Assembly: GCA_029983625.1 (NCBI GenBank)
Contig: JASBZF010000063.1
Span: 1 to 9,340, forward strand
Direction of reading: 5' to 3'
DNA length: 9,340 nt
DNA from: Pauljensenia sp.
GTDB lineage: Bacteria; Actinomycetota; Actinomycetes; Actinomycetales; Actinomycetaceae
Shown here: positions 1 through 7,588 of the stretch, piece after piece
Layout: the number at the start of each line of letters is the position of its first letter
Position numbering within the stretch: position 1 is the first letter of the stretch
The notes under the pieces: model-generated
The model's input: the letters and a program-made list of their open reading frames with translations, nothing else
Told to the model about the DNA's origin: nothing
Databases searched by the model: none
Position numbers and translations under genes: made by a program

Positions 1-9
1 CCCCCCCCC
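1..9. repeat. Homopolymeric C tract at the window edge
   Basis: Nine consecutive C residues open the window and may continue to its left. The rest of the leader up to 63, downstream of the ROK regulator stop, contains three nearby TGTC words and no clear terminator or gene. A tract of this length could be slippage-prone or an assembly artefact; which one cannot be told from here. Confidence 0.5.
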
Positions 10-63
10 ACTTGTTGTGTCACCTGTCGTGTCAGGCGTGGATCTTTGGGTTGTGTGGATACT

Positions 64-1266
64 TCAGAAATCGCGGGCTGTCTGGGTGATTGTGCGTGAG
101 GAGACATGAGGTGATGAGGTCTGAAGTCCCGCGATGCTGGCCGCTGAGGCGACTGCTCCTTTGAAAGCGGCATCAATTCCTGCGGATGTCGCTTCGATGA
201 GGAGGTTCTTTGTGATGAGCGGGTGGCAGTTTGTGTAGAGAGCTGCTCTGATGGCCGCAAGGAAGGTTTCGGAGGTGGACAGGCGCCCGCCGATGAAGAC
301 CGCGTCGGGGTTGAGGAGCCCGGCGATGACACTTAGGGCTTCGCCGAGCCGTGAGCCTGCGGTCCTCAGAAGGTCAAGGGCCGCACTATCGGCGTTGAAG
401 TCGGCGTTGAGGAGATCTTCTAAATCTTGAGGGGAGCCAACTGCTTGGCTCCATTGTCGTGCGAGGGCGAGGCCGGAAAGAACCGTGTCCAGGCATCCTG
501 TTTTACCGCAGGCGCAGGGAAGATCTCCGAAGGCGGGCATTCGCACGTGAACGATGTCGCCTGCGGCGCCCGTGGCGCCGCGGTGGAGACGAGAGTCGAT
601 GACGACACCAACACCGATGGAGCCGCCCGCTTTCACGGTGATCGAGTGTTGGAGTTCGGGATGTTCGAGGTGTTCCCCGAGTGCCATGATGTCGGCATCA
701 TTTTCGATGGCGATAGGGATTCCCAATCGTGCAGAGAAGAGGTCGGCGATGGGGAAGTGGTGCCAGCCACGCAGTCGCGAGCTCGAATCAACCCATCCTT
801 TTTTATGGTCGATGGGGGCGGGAAGACCGATGCAGCCTGCAGCGGGCATCCCTGAATTGATGTTGTCGGCGATCATCTCTTCGATGGTGGCGCAAAGGAG
901 GTCAAGAACTTTCTTGGGGCCACTTGAAGAGTCGATTTTCAGGGTGCGTAAGTCGATCACTTCACCATGTGCTTTCGCCAGACCGATGCGTGCGTGATAC
1001 GTGCCGAGATCTGCGGCAAGTAGTGTGCGTTCGCTGGAGGCGAGGGCGAGCCCTCTGGAGGGGCGGCCTGTACCAGAAGAGAGGGGGCCGGTGTCAATGA
1101 GTTCTCCTGAGTCGATCAGTTCACGAGTACGAAGTGAAACGATCGAGGCAGATGCGTGGAGCAGTGCGACGAGGTCGCTTCGTGTACGTGCGCGACCAGT
1201 GCGCACGAGGTCGAGGATCCGTCGGTGAATGTCGAGGCGAGGTGAGTGTGTGGTGTCGGCAGGCAT
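64..1266 (-). CDS. ROK-family transcriptional regulator (NagC/Mlc/XylR type)
   Basis: This 400-residue protein is the expected length for a ROK repressor: an N-terminal winged helix-turn-helix (about residues 13-60) fused to a ROK sugar-kinase-like domain. Visible motifs are the phosphate loop DLGTYHARIGL (86-96), the END triplet with Asp190 at the sugar-kinase catalytic position, the ROK signature GGSIGVGVVID followed by GATGAAGDIVH, and the zinc site His240, Cys251, Cys253 and Cys258 (CACGKTGC). ATG at 1266 was chosen over an upstream ATG at 1350 because AAAGGAAG lies 4 nt before it and the HTH begins shortly after; the extra 28 residues look like untranslated leader. The gene diverges from the fucosidase/ABC operon, so it is probably that operon's sugar-responsive regulator (inference). 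The ligand cannot be named. The kinase-type GEIGH motif reads GDIVH, which fits a sensor more than an active kinase. Confidence 0.93.
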   Translation of the reverse strand: MPADTTHSPRLDIHRRILDLVRTGRARTRSDLVALLHASASIVSLRTRELIDSGELIDTGPLSSGTGRPSRGLALASSERTLLAADLGTYHARIGLAKAHGEVIDLRTLKIDSSSGPKKVLDLLCATIEEMIADNINSGMPAAGCIGLPAPIDHKKGWVDSSSRLRGWHHFPIADLFSARLGIPIAIENDADIMALGEHLEHPELQHSITVKAGGSIGVGVVIDSRLHRGATGAAGDIVHVRMPAFGDLPCACGKTGCLDTVLSGLALARQWSQAVGSPQDLEDLLNADFNADSAALDLLRTAGSRLGEALSVIAGLLNPDAVFIGGRLSTSETFLAAIRAALYTNCHPLITKNLLIEATSAGIDAAFKGAVASAASIAGLQTSSPHVSSRTITQTARDF

Positions 1267-1270
1267 TCCG

Positions 1271-1278
1271 CTTCCTTT
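1271..1278 (-). promoter_or_regulatory. Ribosome binding site of the ROK regulator
   Basis: On the minus strand this reads AAAGGAAG, 4 nt before the ATG at 1266-1264. It decides the start in favour of 1266 over the upstream in-frame ATG at 1350, which has no comparable site. Confidence 0.6.
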
Positions 1279-1301
1279 GGTGAATCTACGCCGAGTTTCT
1301 G

Positions 1302-1315
1302 CAATAAGTATTGTA
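1302..1315 (-). promoter_or_regulatory. Candidate -10 box of the ROK gene overlapped by a palindrome
   Basis: The minus strand carries TACAAT at 1315-1310, a good -10 hexamer, which would give a leader of roughly 35-40 nt before the ATG at 1266. No convincing -35 hexamer is visible 16-18 bp upstream. The perfect palindrome CAATA-AG-TATTG (1302-1313) overlaps the hexamer and is a plausible operator for autoregulation. Calling it an operator is inference from position and symmetry only. Confidence 0.35.
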
Positions 1316-1392
1316 GAAAGTCTGCTAATTTGCGTCCGTTCTGTTATCAAATCTTGAGAAATAAGTGCTGAAATCGCGTTGGCAAATCATGT

Positions 1393-1407
1393 ATGCCTTT
1401 CAGGCAT
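1393..1407. promoter_or_regulatory. Operator-like inverted repeat 1
   Basis: ATGCCT-TTC-AGGCAT is a perfect 6-bp inverted repeat with a 3-bp centre, in the divergent intergenic region upstream of the fucosidase gene. Its centre (1400) is about 20.5 bp, two helical turns, from the centre of the next inverted repeat. A protein-binding role is inferred. The 3-nt loop and lack of a T tract argue against a terminator. Confidence 0.45.
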
Positions 1408-1409
1408 CG

Positions 1410-1431
1410 AATAGGACAAGGCGGTCCTATT
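1410..1431. promoter_or_regulatory. Operator-like inverted repeat 2
   Basis: AATAGGAC-AAGGCG-GTCCTATT is a perfect 8-bp inverted repeat with a 6-bp centre, ending 26 bp before the fucosidase ATG. It is the strongest symmetry in the intergenic region. A weak promoter, AGGACA (1413-1418) with AATAAT (1438-1443) at 19-bp spacing, would place this site over the -35 region, as a repressor operator often is. The promoter assignment is weak; the palindrome is exact. Confidence 0.5.
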
Positions 1432-1457
1432 TATGCAAATAATCGAAAGAAGTGAGA

Positions 1458-2762
1458 ATGAAGCAATCACTCACCGCCCGACGCGCCGATCACCGCTGGT
1501 TCGATGAAGCCCGTTTCGGACTCTTCGTCCATTTCGGTCTCTACTCTGTTGCTGCTCGCCACGAATGGGTGATGACTCGTGAACGTCGCAGCGTCGAAGA
1601 CTACGAACGCTACGCCGAGTTCTTTGAACCCGACCTCTTCGATGCTTCGAAAATTGCAGCTCTCGCACAGTCCACAGGAATGGGATACGCAGTCCTGACG
1701 ACGAAACATCACGACGGTTTTTGCATGTGGGATTCCCGATACACCTCTTACACGTCCATGCACTATCAACGCAGAGACTTCGTGCGCGAATGAGTCGATG
1801 CCTTGCGCGCAGCAGGACTCAAAGTGGGTCTCTATCATTCTCTGCTCGACTGGCATCATCCTGATTTCCCCTACGACTTCCACCATCCACGTCGCGACGA
1901 TGCAGATGCACGAGAAGCTCATCCAGAACGGACAATGAGCGAGTATCGGACTTACCTTCACAATCAAGTCCGTGAACTGCTCACACACTACGGGACGATC
2001 GACTATCTCTTCTTCGACTTCTCCTATCCCTGGGAATCAGATGGATGGAAAGGCAAAGGAAAAGAAGACTGGGGATCTGAAGAACTCCTCGCAATGGTGC
2101 GTACACTTCAACCCGGAATCATCGTGAACGACCGCCTCGACATTCCCGGTGATCTCGTGACCCCAGAGCAATATCAACCATCAGCAGCGATGGAAATTGA
2201 TGGTGAACTTCTCCGCTGGGAAGCATGTCAAACTCTCAACGGCTCATGGGGCTACGACCGAGACAATTGTGATTTCAAATCAAGCGACATGATCGTGCGA
2301 ATGCTCGCCGACACGGTCTCCAAAGGAGGAAATCTCCTTCTCAACATCGGTCCTGATGGCCGAGGGGCGGTATGCGCCACCGACGAACGCACGCTGAGTG
2401 AAATCGGGGAATGGATGCGTCTGCACCGTAACGCCATCGTTGGTGCGGAGGCTGCGCAAGGATTCACAGCGCCTCACGGTACTGTGTTGACGCAACGAAA
2501 CGACAGACTCTACGTCCACCTACTTCATTGGCCCTTCGGGCATCTTCACCTCCCCGACCTCGCGGGCAAGGTACGTTTCGCGCGACTCCTCAACGACGGT
2601 TCGGAACTCAAAATGACGGAACTCTCACCGGACAAAGTCGCCCTCACCACCGAACCCGGAGGACAACCCGCAGGGACGCTCACATGTGAGCTGCCGGTGA
2701 GATGTCCCGATGTTCTCCTCCCAGTCGTCGAACTCTACTTAGAACCCGACGCGCTGCGCTGA
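1458..2762 (+). pseudogene. Alpha-L-fucosidase (GH29) interrupted by an in-frame TGA
   Basis: The reading frame from ATG 1458 to TGA 2760-2762 spans 435 codons, a normal length for GH29, but codon 112 (1791-1793) is TGA. Both halves are clearly GH29 and stay in one frame. The N-terminal half has FGLFVHFGLYS (20-30), HEWV and KHHDGF (83-88). The C-terminal half has the barrel strand VGLYHSLLDWHHPDF (123-137), FFDFSYP with the likely nucleophile Asp187, GKGKEDW, IIVNDR, RWEACQTLNGSWGY, and GGNLLLNIGPDGRG. GH29 enzymes release alpha-linked L-fucose by a retaining mechanism. No signal peptide is seen, so the enzyme would act in the cytoplasm on imported sugar. ATG 1458 is preferred to the GTG at 1452 because GAAAGAAG lies just upstream. 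No good ribosome binding site follows the TGA, so re-initiation (TTG 1803 is in frame) is doubtful. A recent nonsense mutation or a sequence error is the simplest explanation. Confidence 0.88.
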
Positions 2763-2784
2763 TTGATCATCCATTCACCATCTC

Positions 2785-2793
2785 AAAGGAGAG
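2785..2793 (+). promoter_or_regulatory. Ribosome binding site of the sugar-binding protein
   Basis: AAAGGAGAG lies 5 nt before ATG 2799. It fixes the start there and not at the in-frame TTG at 2763, so the lipoprotein signal peptide begins at residue 1. Confidence 0.75.
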
Positions 2794-2798
2794 AAAAC

Positions 2799-4064
2799 AT
2801 GACACAAGGAAAAACCGCACTCCTCGTCGCGATAGCCATGAGCGCGACACTGGGACTGACAGCGTGCCACGGCGCTTCCTCTTCCGAGGGAACCTCAGGC
2901 ACTAAAGTCACCTGGAACATGTGGGCAGGATCAGCAGATGACGAAAAGTGGGTTGCGGATACCGCAGATATCGTCCGTCGCCACAATCCCGATATTGAGT
3001 TTGACACGCAGACTTCCTCGTGGGGCGACTACTTCACGAAACTCACCGCGAACGCATCATCTGGGAATCTTGCCTGCGTAACATCCATGAACGGTCAGCG
3101 CCTCTCCGGCTTCTACCAGACACTGTCACCCTTGAGCGATGAAGACCTCGAAAAAGCCGGAATCGATAAAGCCGCTTTCGCAGACGGTGCCCTCGACATT
3201 CTTTCCTACGATGGAAAAATCTACGGCGTTCCCTATGACGTTGCCGCAATGATGGTCTACTACAACCGAGACATGCTTGCAGAAACAGGAACCCCCGAGC
3301 CGGTAGCTGACTGGACTTTTGAAGATTTCCTTGCAACGGCGAAGAGCGCAACCACTGAAGCACACAAAGGATTCGCCGTGGGCATGGGCGAGTTTCAGTG
3401 GATGTCACTGCCGATCGCGAAATCCGGTGTTCAACCTGTTGATTCTTCCTCTACCCTCCAACTCACCGACCCCGCTTTCGTTGAAGCCGCGCAATGGTAT
3501 GCGGATCTGGTCATAAAAGAAAAAGTGGCCGATCCGGTTCCCTCCGCATCCGAGATGGGATGGGGTGAAGATCAATATTCCAATGGAAATGTTGCAATGG
3601 CCGTCGATGGCACGTGGAATGCCGCAGGATACTTCACCAATGATGCCGGATTCAAAGCAGGAGCAACCCGTCTTCCCCAAGGTAAAAACGGTTCCCTTGG
3701 ACTCGTCCTCGGATCCGGATTCGGTATCGCAGCGAATTGTGAAGGTGCGCAACGCGATGCCGCACTCAAAGTCCTCGGCTCCCTCGTCTCGAAAGAAGCC
3801 CAAGACCTTATTGGTTCTTCTGGCCGTTCCTTCCCCGCGCTGAAAGCATCTCAACCGACATACTTTGAATCGCTCGATGAATCGATCCGTGATGATATGA
3901 AAACTGCATTCGATGCCGCGTTCTCACACACCGTCGGACAGAACTCGACCGGCAAGTGGACCCAGGTCAATGAATACTTCACTCCGAACCTGGTCTCCGT
4001 CTATTCCGGAGCAATGCCGATGAGTGAGATGCTTGCCCAAGCGCAGGCACAGTTTGGTAACTGA
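2799..4064 (+). CDS. ABC transporter sugar-binding lipoprotein (CUT1 family)
   Basis: A 421-residue extracellular solute-binding protein of the SBP_bac_1 type that delivers oligosaccharide to the two permeases downstream. Residues 1-23 form a lipoprotein signal peptide: Lys5, a hydrophobic stretch, then the lipobox LTAC with lipidated Cys23, followed by a Ser/Gly-rich linker. The mature protein starts with the beta strand VTWNMWAG. It also carries DGKIYGVPYDVAAMMVYYNRDML-like family sequence (about 138-160), and NGNVAMAVDGTWNAAGYF, typical of the ligand-cleft region of sugar-binding proteins. The gene starts 36 bp after the fucosidase frame and ends 24 bp before the first permease, so it is in the same operon. 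Substrate specificity cannot be read from the sequence; the neighbouring GH29 gene suggests a fucosylated glycan or glycoconjugate. Confidence 0.93.
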   Translation: MTQGKTALLVAIAMSATLGLTACHGASSSEGTSGTKVTWNMWAGSADDEKWVADTADIVRRHNPDIEFDTQTSSWGDYFTKLTANASSGNLACVTSMNGQRLSGFYQTLSPLSDEDLEKAGIDKAAFADGALDILSYDGKIYGVPYDVAAMMVYYNRDMLAETGTPEPVADWTFEDFLATAKSATTEAHKGFAVGMGEFQWMSLPIAKSGVQPVDSSSTLQLTDPAFVEAAQWYADLVIKEKVADPVPSASEMGWGEDQYSNGNVAMAVDGTWNAAGYFTNDAGFKAGATRLPQGKNGSLGLVLGSGFGIAANCEGAQRDAALKVLGSLVSKEAQDLIGSSGRSFPALKASQPTYFESLDESIRDDMKTAFDAAFSHTVGQNSTGKWTQVNEYFTPNLVSVYSGAMPMSEMLAQAQAQFGN

Positions 4065-4088
4065 AGCTCCCACGAAGCACACGGACCT

Positions 4089-5003
4089 ATGACATCTCCA
4101 TTGACCTCGCGGTCTTCCCGCTCGGTGATGGCGAAGCGGGAGTCCCGTCAGGCACTGGCTTTTGCAAGCCCGGCACTGATGGGACTTGCCGTGTTCACTA
4201 TCGCTCCCGTCTTTCTGTCTATCGTCATGAGCTTTTACGACTGGCCAGCTTTTGGTGAAAAACACTTCGTCGGCCTGAAGAACTATCAATGGCTGATGAC
4301 ACAAAGTCCCGATTTCTGGCCAGCTCTGAGAAATTCGGTTGTTTTCACAATCCTGTACGTGCCGATCAACATCATCGTTTCGCTTGCTATGGCACTGATC
4401 CTTGGACCTAGAATCCGAGGGAGGAACGCTTTCAGGGTGCTTTTCTTCATCCCTGTAGTGACGCCGATGGTAGCTAATGTCCTCGTGTGGAAAATGCTTC
4501 TTCAACCTCAGGGGCTTTTCAACGGGATTGCACAGGGATGGTTCGGCATGACACTCCCCTCCTTCCTCGCAGACCCGCACTGGGCGATGATCATGATCGT
4601 CATCATGTCGGTGTGGCAGGGGGCCGGTTACAACATGCTCATCTTTTCAGCGGCGCTCGAAGAACTCCCAGATTCTGTGATGGAAGCGGCGAGGATTGAT
4701 GGAGCAAGCGGTTCTGTCATGCTCTTCCGTGTCATTATCCCGATGATTTCGCCCTCGATTTTCTTCGCTGCTGTGATGACGGTCATCTCTTCGCTTCAAG
4801 TTTTCGTTCAACCGCAAATGCTCACGGGTGGCGGTCCCGGTAATTCGACGCTTCCCCTCGTCATGTTCATCTATCACACCGGGTTTAAATTTCAGCAGCT
4901 GGGAATGGCGGCAGCTGCGGCATGGATCCTGTTCGCCCTCGTCATTCTTGTGACGGCCTTCCAGTTCCGCGCTCAGAAGAGGTGGGTCCACTATGAATCC
5001 TGA
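4089..5003 (+). CDS. Sugar ABC transporter permease, MalF/UgpA type
   Basis: A 304-residue inner-membrane permease with about six membrane segments (near residues 22-49, 83-105, 114-137, 165-190, 222-240 and 272-292). The ATPase-contacting EAA loop is present as EAARIDGASG (199-208), ending at Pro218. It pairs with the permease encoded immediately downstream to form the channel of a CUT1 importer. The ribosome binding site at 4089 is poor; an alternative ATG at 4128 (residue 14) would remove only a hydrophilic leader, so the start is uncertain by 13 residues. The 3' end overlaps the next gene by 11 bp, implying translational coupling. Confidence 0.93.
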   Translation: MTSPLTSRSSRSVMAKRESRQALAFASPALMGLAVFTIAPVFLSIVMSFYDWPAFGEKHFVGLKNYQWLMTQSPDFWPALRNSVVFTILYVPINIIVSLAMALILGPRIRGRNAFRVLFFIPVVTPMVANVLVWKMLLQPQGLFNGIAQGWFGMTLPSFLADPHWAMIMIVIMSVWQGAGYNMLIFSAALEELPDSVMEAARIDGASGSVMLFRVIIPMISPSIFFAAVMTVISSLQVFVQPQMLTGGGPGNSTLPLVMFIYHTGFKFQQLGMAAAAAWILFALVILVTAFQFRAQKRWVHYES

Positions 5004-5913
5004 TCGTCTCTTGGCCTCTTCGCCCACGAAGAAACCTTCAAGGAAGTCTGCCGCGAAACTGTCGAACGTAGGGCTGCTGGGTGGCGAACCTTCACGAGTG
5101 AAAGACTGTGTCGCACATACGGTCGTCTGGATCGCCGCATTCTTCTTCGCTTCCCCACTGATCTATGCTTTTTTCTCCTCCCTCAAAGCCAAAGACGAGA
5201 TTTACGCGGTGCCGCCAACGCTCTTTGGAGCACGCCTGCGCTGGGAGAACTACATTGAGGTGTTCACCTATGGTCCCTTCCTGCGCTACATCGCAAACTC
5301 TTTCGTCGTCGCCATCTGCGGCACGCTCGTCGTCATCATCGTTTCTTCCACGGCGGGCTACGCCTTTGCCCGTCTGCGTTGGCGAGGTCGTGAAGGGGCT
5401 TTCGTCGCTTTCCTCGCTACGATGATGGTTCCCGCTGAGGTGCTTGTCATTCCCATGTTCATCGTCATGCAGGAACTCAACTGGGTCAACACGTATCAGG
5501 CTTTGATCCTCCCCTTTGCTTTCGGGGCCTTCGGCACTTTCCTCATGCGTCAATTCATGCGAGGGATCCCCTTCGAACTTGAAGAAGCGGCGCGAGTGGA
5601 TGGTGCCGGACCCGTGAGGACCTTTATTCAGATCATTCTTCCCCTGACGAAATCGGCGATCGCGGTTCTTGCAGTGTTCACCTTCATGAGTTTTTGGAAC
5701 TCTTACCTGTGGCCGCTCATCGTCACCGTTGATTACTCCGAACTCGGAACGCTTCCAGTAGGCCTTGCTTCCTTCTCTTCACAGAAAGGAACACGAATCG
5801 ACCTACAGATCGCCGCTTCCATGATCTCGATGGTTCCGACCACACTGCTCGTCATCATCCTGCAGAAACATCTCATTAAAGGGATTTCCATGTCGGGTAT
5901 GGGTGGGCGCTGA
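4993..5913 (+). CDS. Sugar ABC transporter permease, MalG/UgpE type
   Basis: A 306-residue membrane protein of the binding-protein-dependent transport family, partner of the preceding permease. A hydrophilic, Lys/Ser-rich N-terminus of about 40 residues precedes the first membrane helix (near 43-63); further helices lie near 100-125, 135-160, 168-185, 221-243 and 274-291. The EAA loop reads EEAARVDGAG (197-206), ending at Pro217. ATG 4993 follows GAAGAGGTGG and overlaps the end of the upstream gene, which supports this start. No ATP-binding subunit gene follows, so the importer must use an ATPase encoded elsewhere, as MsiK-type shared ATPases do in other actinobacteria. Confidence 0.93.
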   Translation: MNPDRLLASSPTKKPSRKSAAKLSNVGLLGGEPSRVKDCVAHTVVWIAAFFFASPLIYAFFSSLKAKDEIYAVPPTLFGARLRWENYIEVFTYGPFLRYIANSFVVAICGTLVVIIVSSTAGYAFARLRWRGREGAFVAFLATMMVPAEVLVIPMFIVMQELNWVNTYQALILPFAFGAFGTFLMRQFMRGIPFELEEAARVDGAGPVRTFIQIILPLTKSAIAVLAVFTFMSFWNSYLWPLIVTVDYSELGTLPVGLASFSSQKGTRIDLQIAASMISMVPTTLLVIILQKHLIKGISMSGMGGR

Positions 5914-5965
5914 GCCGCTGAGCATCGCTTCCGATATCACTGAAGACCAGTACATCGTCCTTGCC

Positions 5966-5971
5966 AAGGAG
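5966..5971 (+). promoter_or_regulatory. Ribosome binding site of the M81 peptidase gene
   Basis: AAGGAG lies 5 nt before ATG 5977. The 63-bp gap between the permease and this gene also holds a short direct repeat (GCTGAGC twice, around the permease stop) and no visible terminator, consistent with read-through from the transporter genes. Confidence 0.7.
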
Positions 5972-5976
5972 CCACC

Positions 5977-7461
5977 ATGTCCATTCTTCCTGTTGCAGCA
6001 CCGGAACGTATAGTGCGTATCGCCGTGTGCGGTATCCACATCGAATCTTCGACCTTTACCCCTTACATCTCCACAGAAACAGACTTCACGGTCACGCGCG
6101 CTGATGAACTCATGGCTCGCTATCACTGGCGAGACGAACCCTGGGCGCGGGCGGTCGAATGGATTCCGATTCTCCACGCTCGCGCACTTCCCGGAGGAGT
6201 CGTTGAACGTCGTGCGTATGAAATGTGGAAGGCGGAAATCCTCGAAAAATTAGGTGCCTGTACTCCCCTTGATGGTCTCTTCTTTGACATTCACGGCGCG
6301 ATGAGCGTCGAAGGTATGGATGATGCCGAGGGCGATCTCATTTCAGCGATTCGCACAGTCATCGGGAATGAGCCGATGGTGTCGGCCTCAATGGATCTTC
6401 ACGGAAATGTTTCCCACGCTCTTTTCCAAGGATGCGACCTCCTCACCTGTTACCGGATGGCACCGCACGAGGACGCCCTCGAATCTCGGGAAAGAGCTGC
6501 CCGTCATCTCGTTGAGCGCCTTGTTACGGGCGCGCCGAAGCCTGTGAAAGCACTCGTCCACGTTCCGATCCTCCTCCCTGGCGAAAAAACTTCGACGAGG
6601 ATTGAACCGGCGAAGTCCCTCTACGGGAGGATCCCGGCAATTGAGGCAAAAGAGGGAATCTGTGATGCGGCGATCTGGATCGGTTTCGCATGGGCAGATC
6701 AGCCTCGATGTAAAGGTGCGGTCGTCGTCACCGGCGATGATGCTGCCCTTGTGGAGGCTGAGGCGAGAACACTCGGTCAGGCTTTTTGGGATGCTCATGA
6801 GGACTTCGAGTTCGTCGCTCCGGTTGCCACGATGGAAGAATGCGTGAAGTACGCCGAGAAGGCAGAAACGCCCTCTTTTATTTCTGACTCGGGTGATAAT
6901 CCCGGTGCGGGTGGTGCCGGTGATGTCACGGTCGCTCTTCAGGCACTTCTGGAATGGGAGCCGGTAAAGTCTGCGTCAAAAGATGTCGTTTACGCATCGA
7001 TTGTGGATCCTGCGGCAGCGGCACTGTGCTGGAGGGCAGGAGTTGGCGCTGACCTTGACCTTGAAGTCGGAGGGAAAATCGACGATCGCGATCCTGGCCC
7101 TGTGGCTCTTCACGGCACAGTGTGCGCCCTCGTTGATGATCCGATGGGCGGCCACACTGCGGCGATTCGATGTGGAGGGCTTACTCTCATCGTTACGACG
7201 AAACGGAATCAATACACGCAGTTCGAGCAGTTCGAAAGACTGGGAATTGATATCACGAGGGCGGATGTCGTCGTCGTGAAAATCGGTTACCTGGAACCGG
7301 ATCTGTATGAGACACAAAAATCGTGGTTGATGGCGCTCACTCCCGGAGGTGTGGATCAGGATTTGATTCGTTTAGGTCATCGCCACATCGATCGACCGAT
7401 GTTCCCCTTCGATGCACAAATGGATCCGGGTGAGCTGCCCGTCACAGTGATTGTCCCTTGA
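5977..7461 (+). CDS. M81-family metallopeptidase, MlrC-like
   Basis: A 494-residue protein with the two-part MlrC architecture: an N-terminal DUF1485 domain (about 1-300) and an MlrC C-terminal domain (about 310-490). Metal and catalytic candidates are Glu23 in GIHIESSTF, His106 in FDIHGAM, Asp140 and His142 in MDLHGNVS, and His164 in MAPHED. The spacings His106 to Asp140 (34) and His142 to His164 (22) match those I recall between active-site residues of the microcystin-degrading MlrC. SDSGDNPGAGGAGD (about 305-318) is the conserved start of the C-terminal domain. MlrC hydrolyses a linearised microcystin product, but most family members have no known substrate. There is no signal peptide, so it is cytoplasmic. 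Its place straight after the importer genes suggests it acts on the imported compound, perhaps on an amide bond; that is inference. Confidence 0.92.
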   Translation: MSILPVAAPERIVRIAVCGIHIESSTFTPYISTETDFTVTRADELMARYHWRDEPWARAVEWIPILHARALPGGVVERRAYEMWKAEILEKLGACTPLDGLFFDIHGAMSVEGMDDAEGDLISAIRTVIGNEPMVSASMDLHGNVSHALFQGCDLLTCYRMAPHEDALESRERAARHLVERLVTGAPKPVKALVHVPILLPGEKTSTRIEPAKSLYGRIPAIEAKEGICDAAIWIGFAWADQPRCKGAVVVTGDDAALVEAEARTLGQAFWDAHEDFEFVAPVATMEECVKYAEKAETPSFISDSGDNPGAGGAGDVTVALQALLEWEPVKSASKDVVYASIVDPAAAALCWRAGVGADLDLEVGGKIDDRDPGPVALHGTVCALVDDPMGGHTAAIRCGGLTLIVTTKRNQYTQFEQFERLGIDITRADVVVVKIGYLEPDLYETQKSWLMALTPGGVDQDLIRLGHRHIDRPMFPFDAQMDPGELPVTVIVP

Positions 7462-7465
7462 GAGA

Positions 7466-7486
7466 GGCGATGCGCCGAAGATTTTT
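7466..7486 (+). terminator. Weak possible intrinsic terminator after the M81 gene
   Basis: A 4-bp GC stem (GGCG/CGCC, loop ATG) is followed five bases later by five T residues. The stem is short and the T run is not adjacent to it, so at best this would cause partial termination. Confidence 0.15.
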
Positions 7487-7588
7487 CAAAGGGCAGTCTT
7501 CAATAAGTTCCGACTGTGAGCTAAGGAAAGGGCCGTTACTGATGGAAGGTTGCGTTTCCGTGTGTCCAGCGACCGTCAGCTTCGTCTT

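Noticed and set aside
18..40. TGTC-containing repeats and a CACCTG/CAGGCG near-inverted repeat as a terminator for the ROK gene.
   Set aside because: The pairing is imperfect and no T tract follows on the minus strand.
427..1228. Long plus-strand open frames opposite the ROK regulator.
   Set aside because: They are antisense to a confidently identified gene, show no recognisable domains, and are low-complexity translations of its complement.
1791..1793. TGA recoded as a sense codon throughout the organism.
   Set aside because: The complete genes in the window (ROK regulator, binding protein, both permeases, M81, CutC, DUF3039) end in TGA exactly where their families end, so TGA works as a stop.
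1791..1821. Hairpin starting at the in-frame TGA (TGAGTC paired with GACTCA) as a bacterial SECIS element for selenocysteine.
   Set aside because: The apical part lacks the guanine/uracil loop pattern I associate with bacterial SECIS elements. As far as I recall, the residue at this GH29 position is a non-catalytic hydrophobic one and not Cys. No selenoprotein genes are nearby.
3924..4580. A 218-codon minus-strand open frame across the binding-protein/permease junction.
   Set aside because: It is antisense to two well-supported genes and its translation is compositionally odd, with no family resemblance.
7477..7516. Alternative hairpins (GAAGA/TCTTC and CAGTC/GACTG) as an attenuator before cutC.
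   Set aside because: The arms are only 5 bp with loops of 13-15 nt, which is expected by chance; no T tract follows either one.
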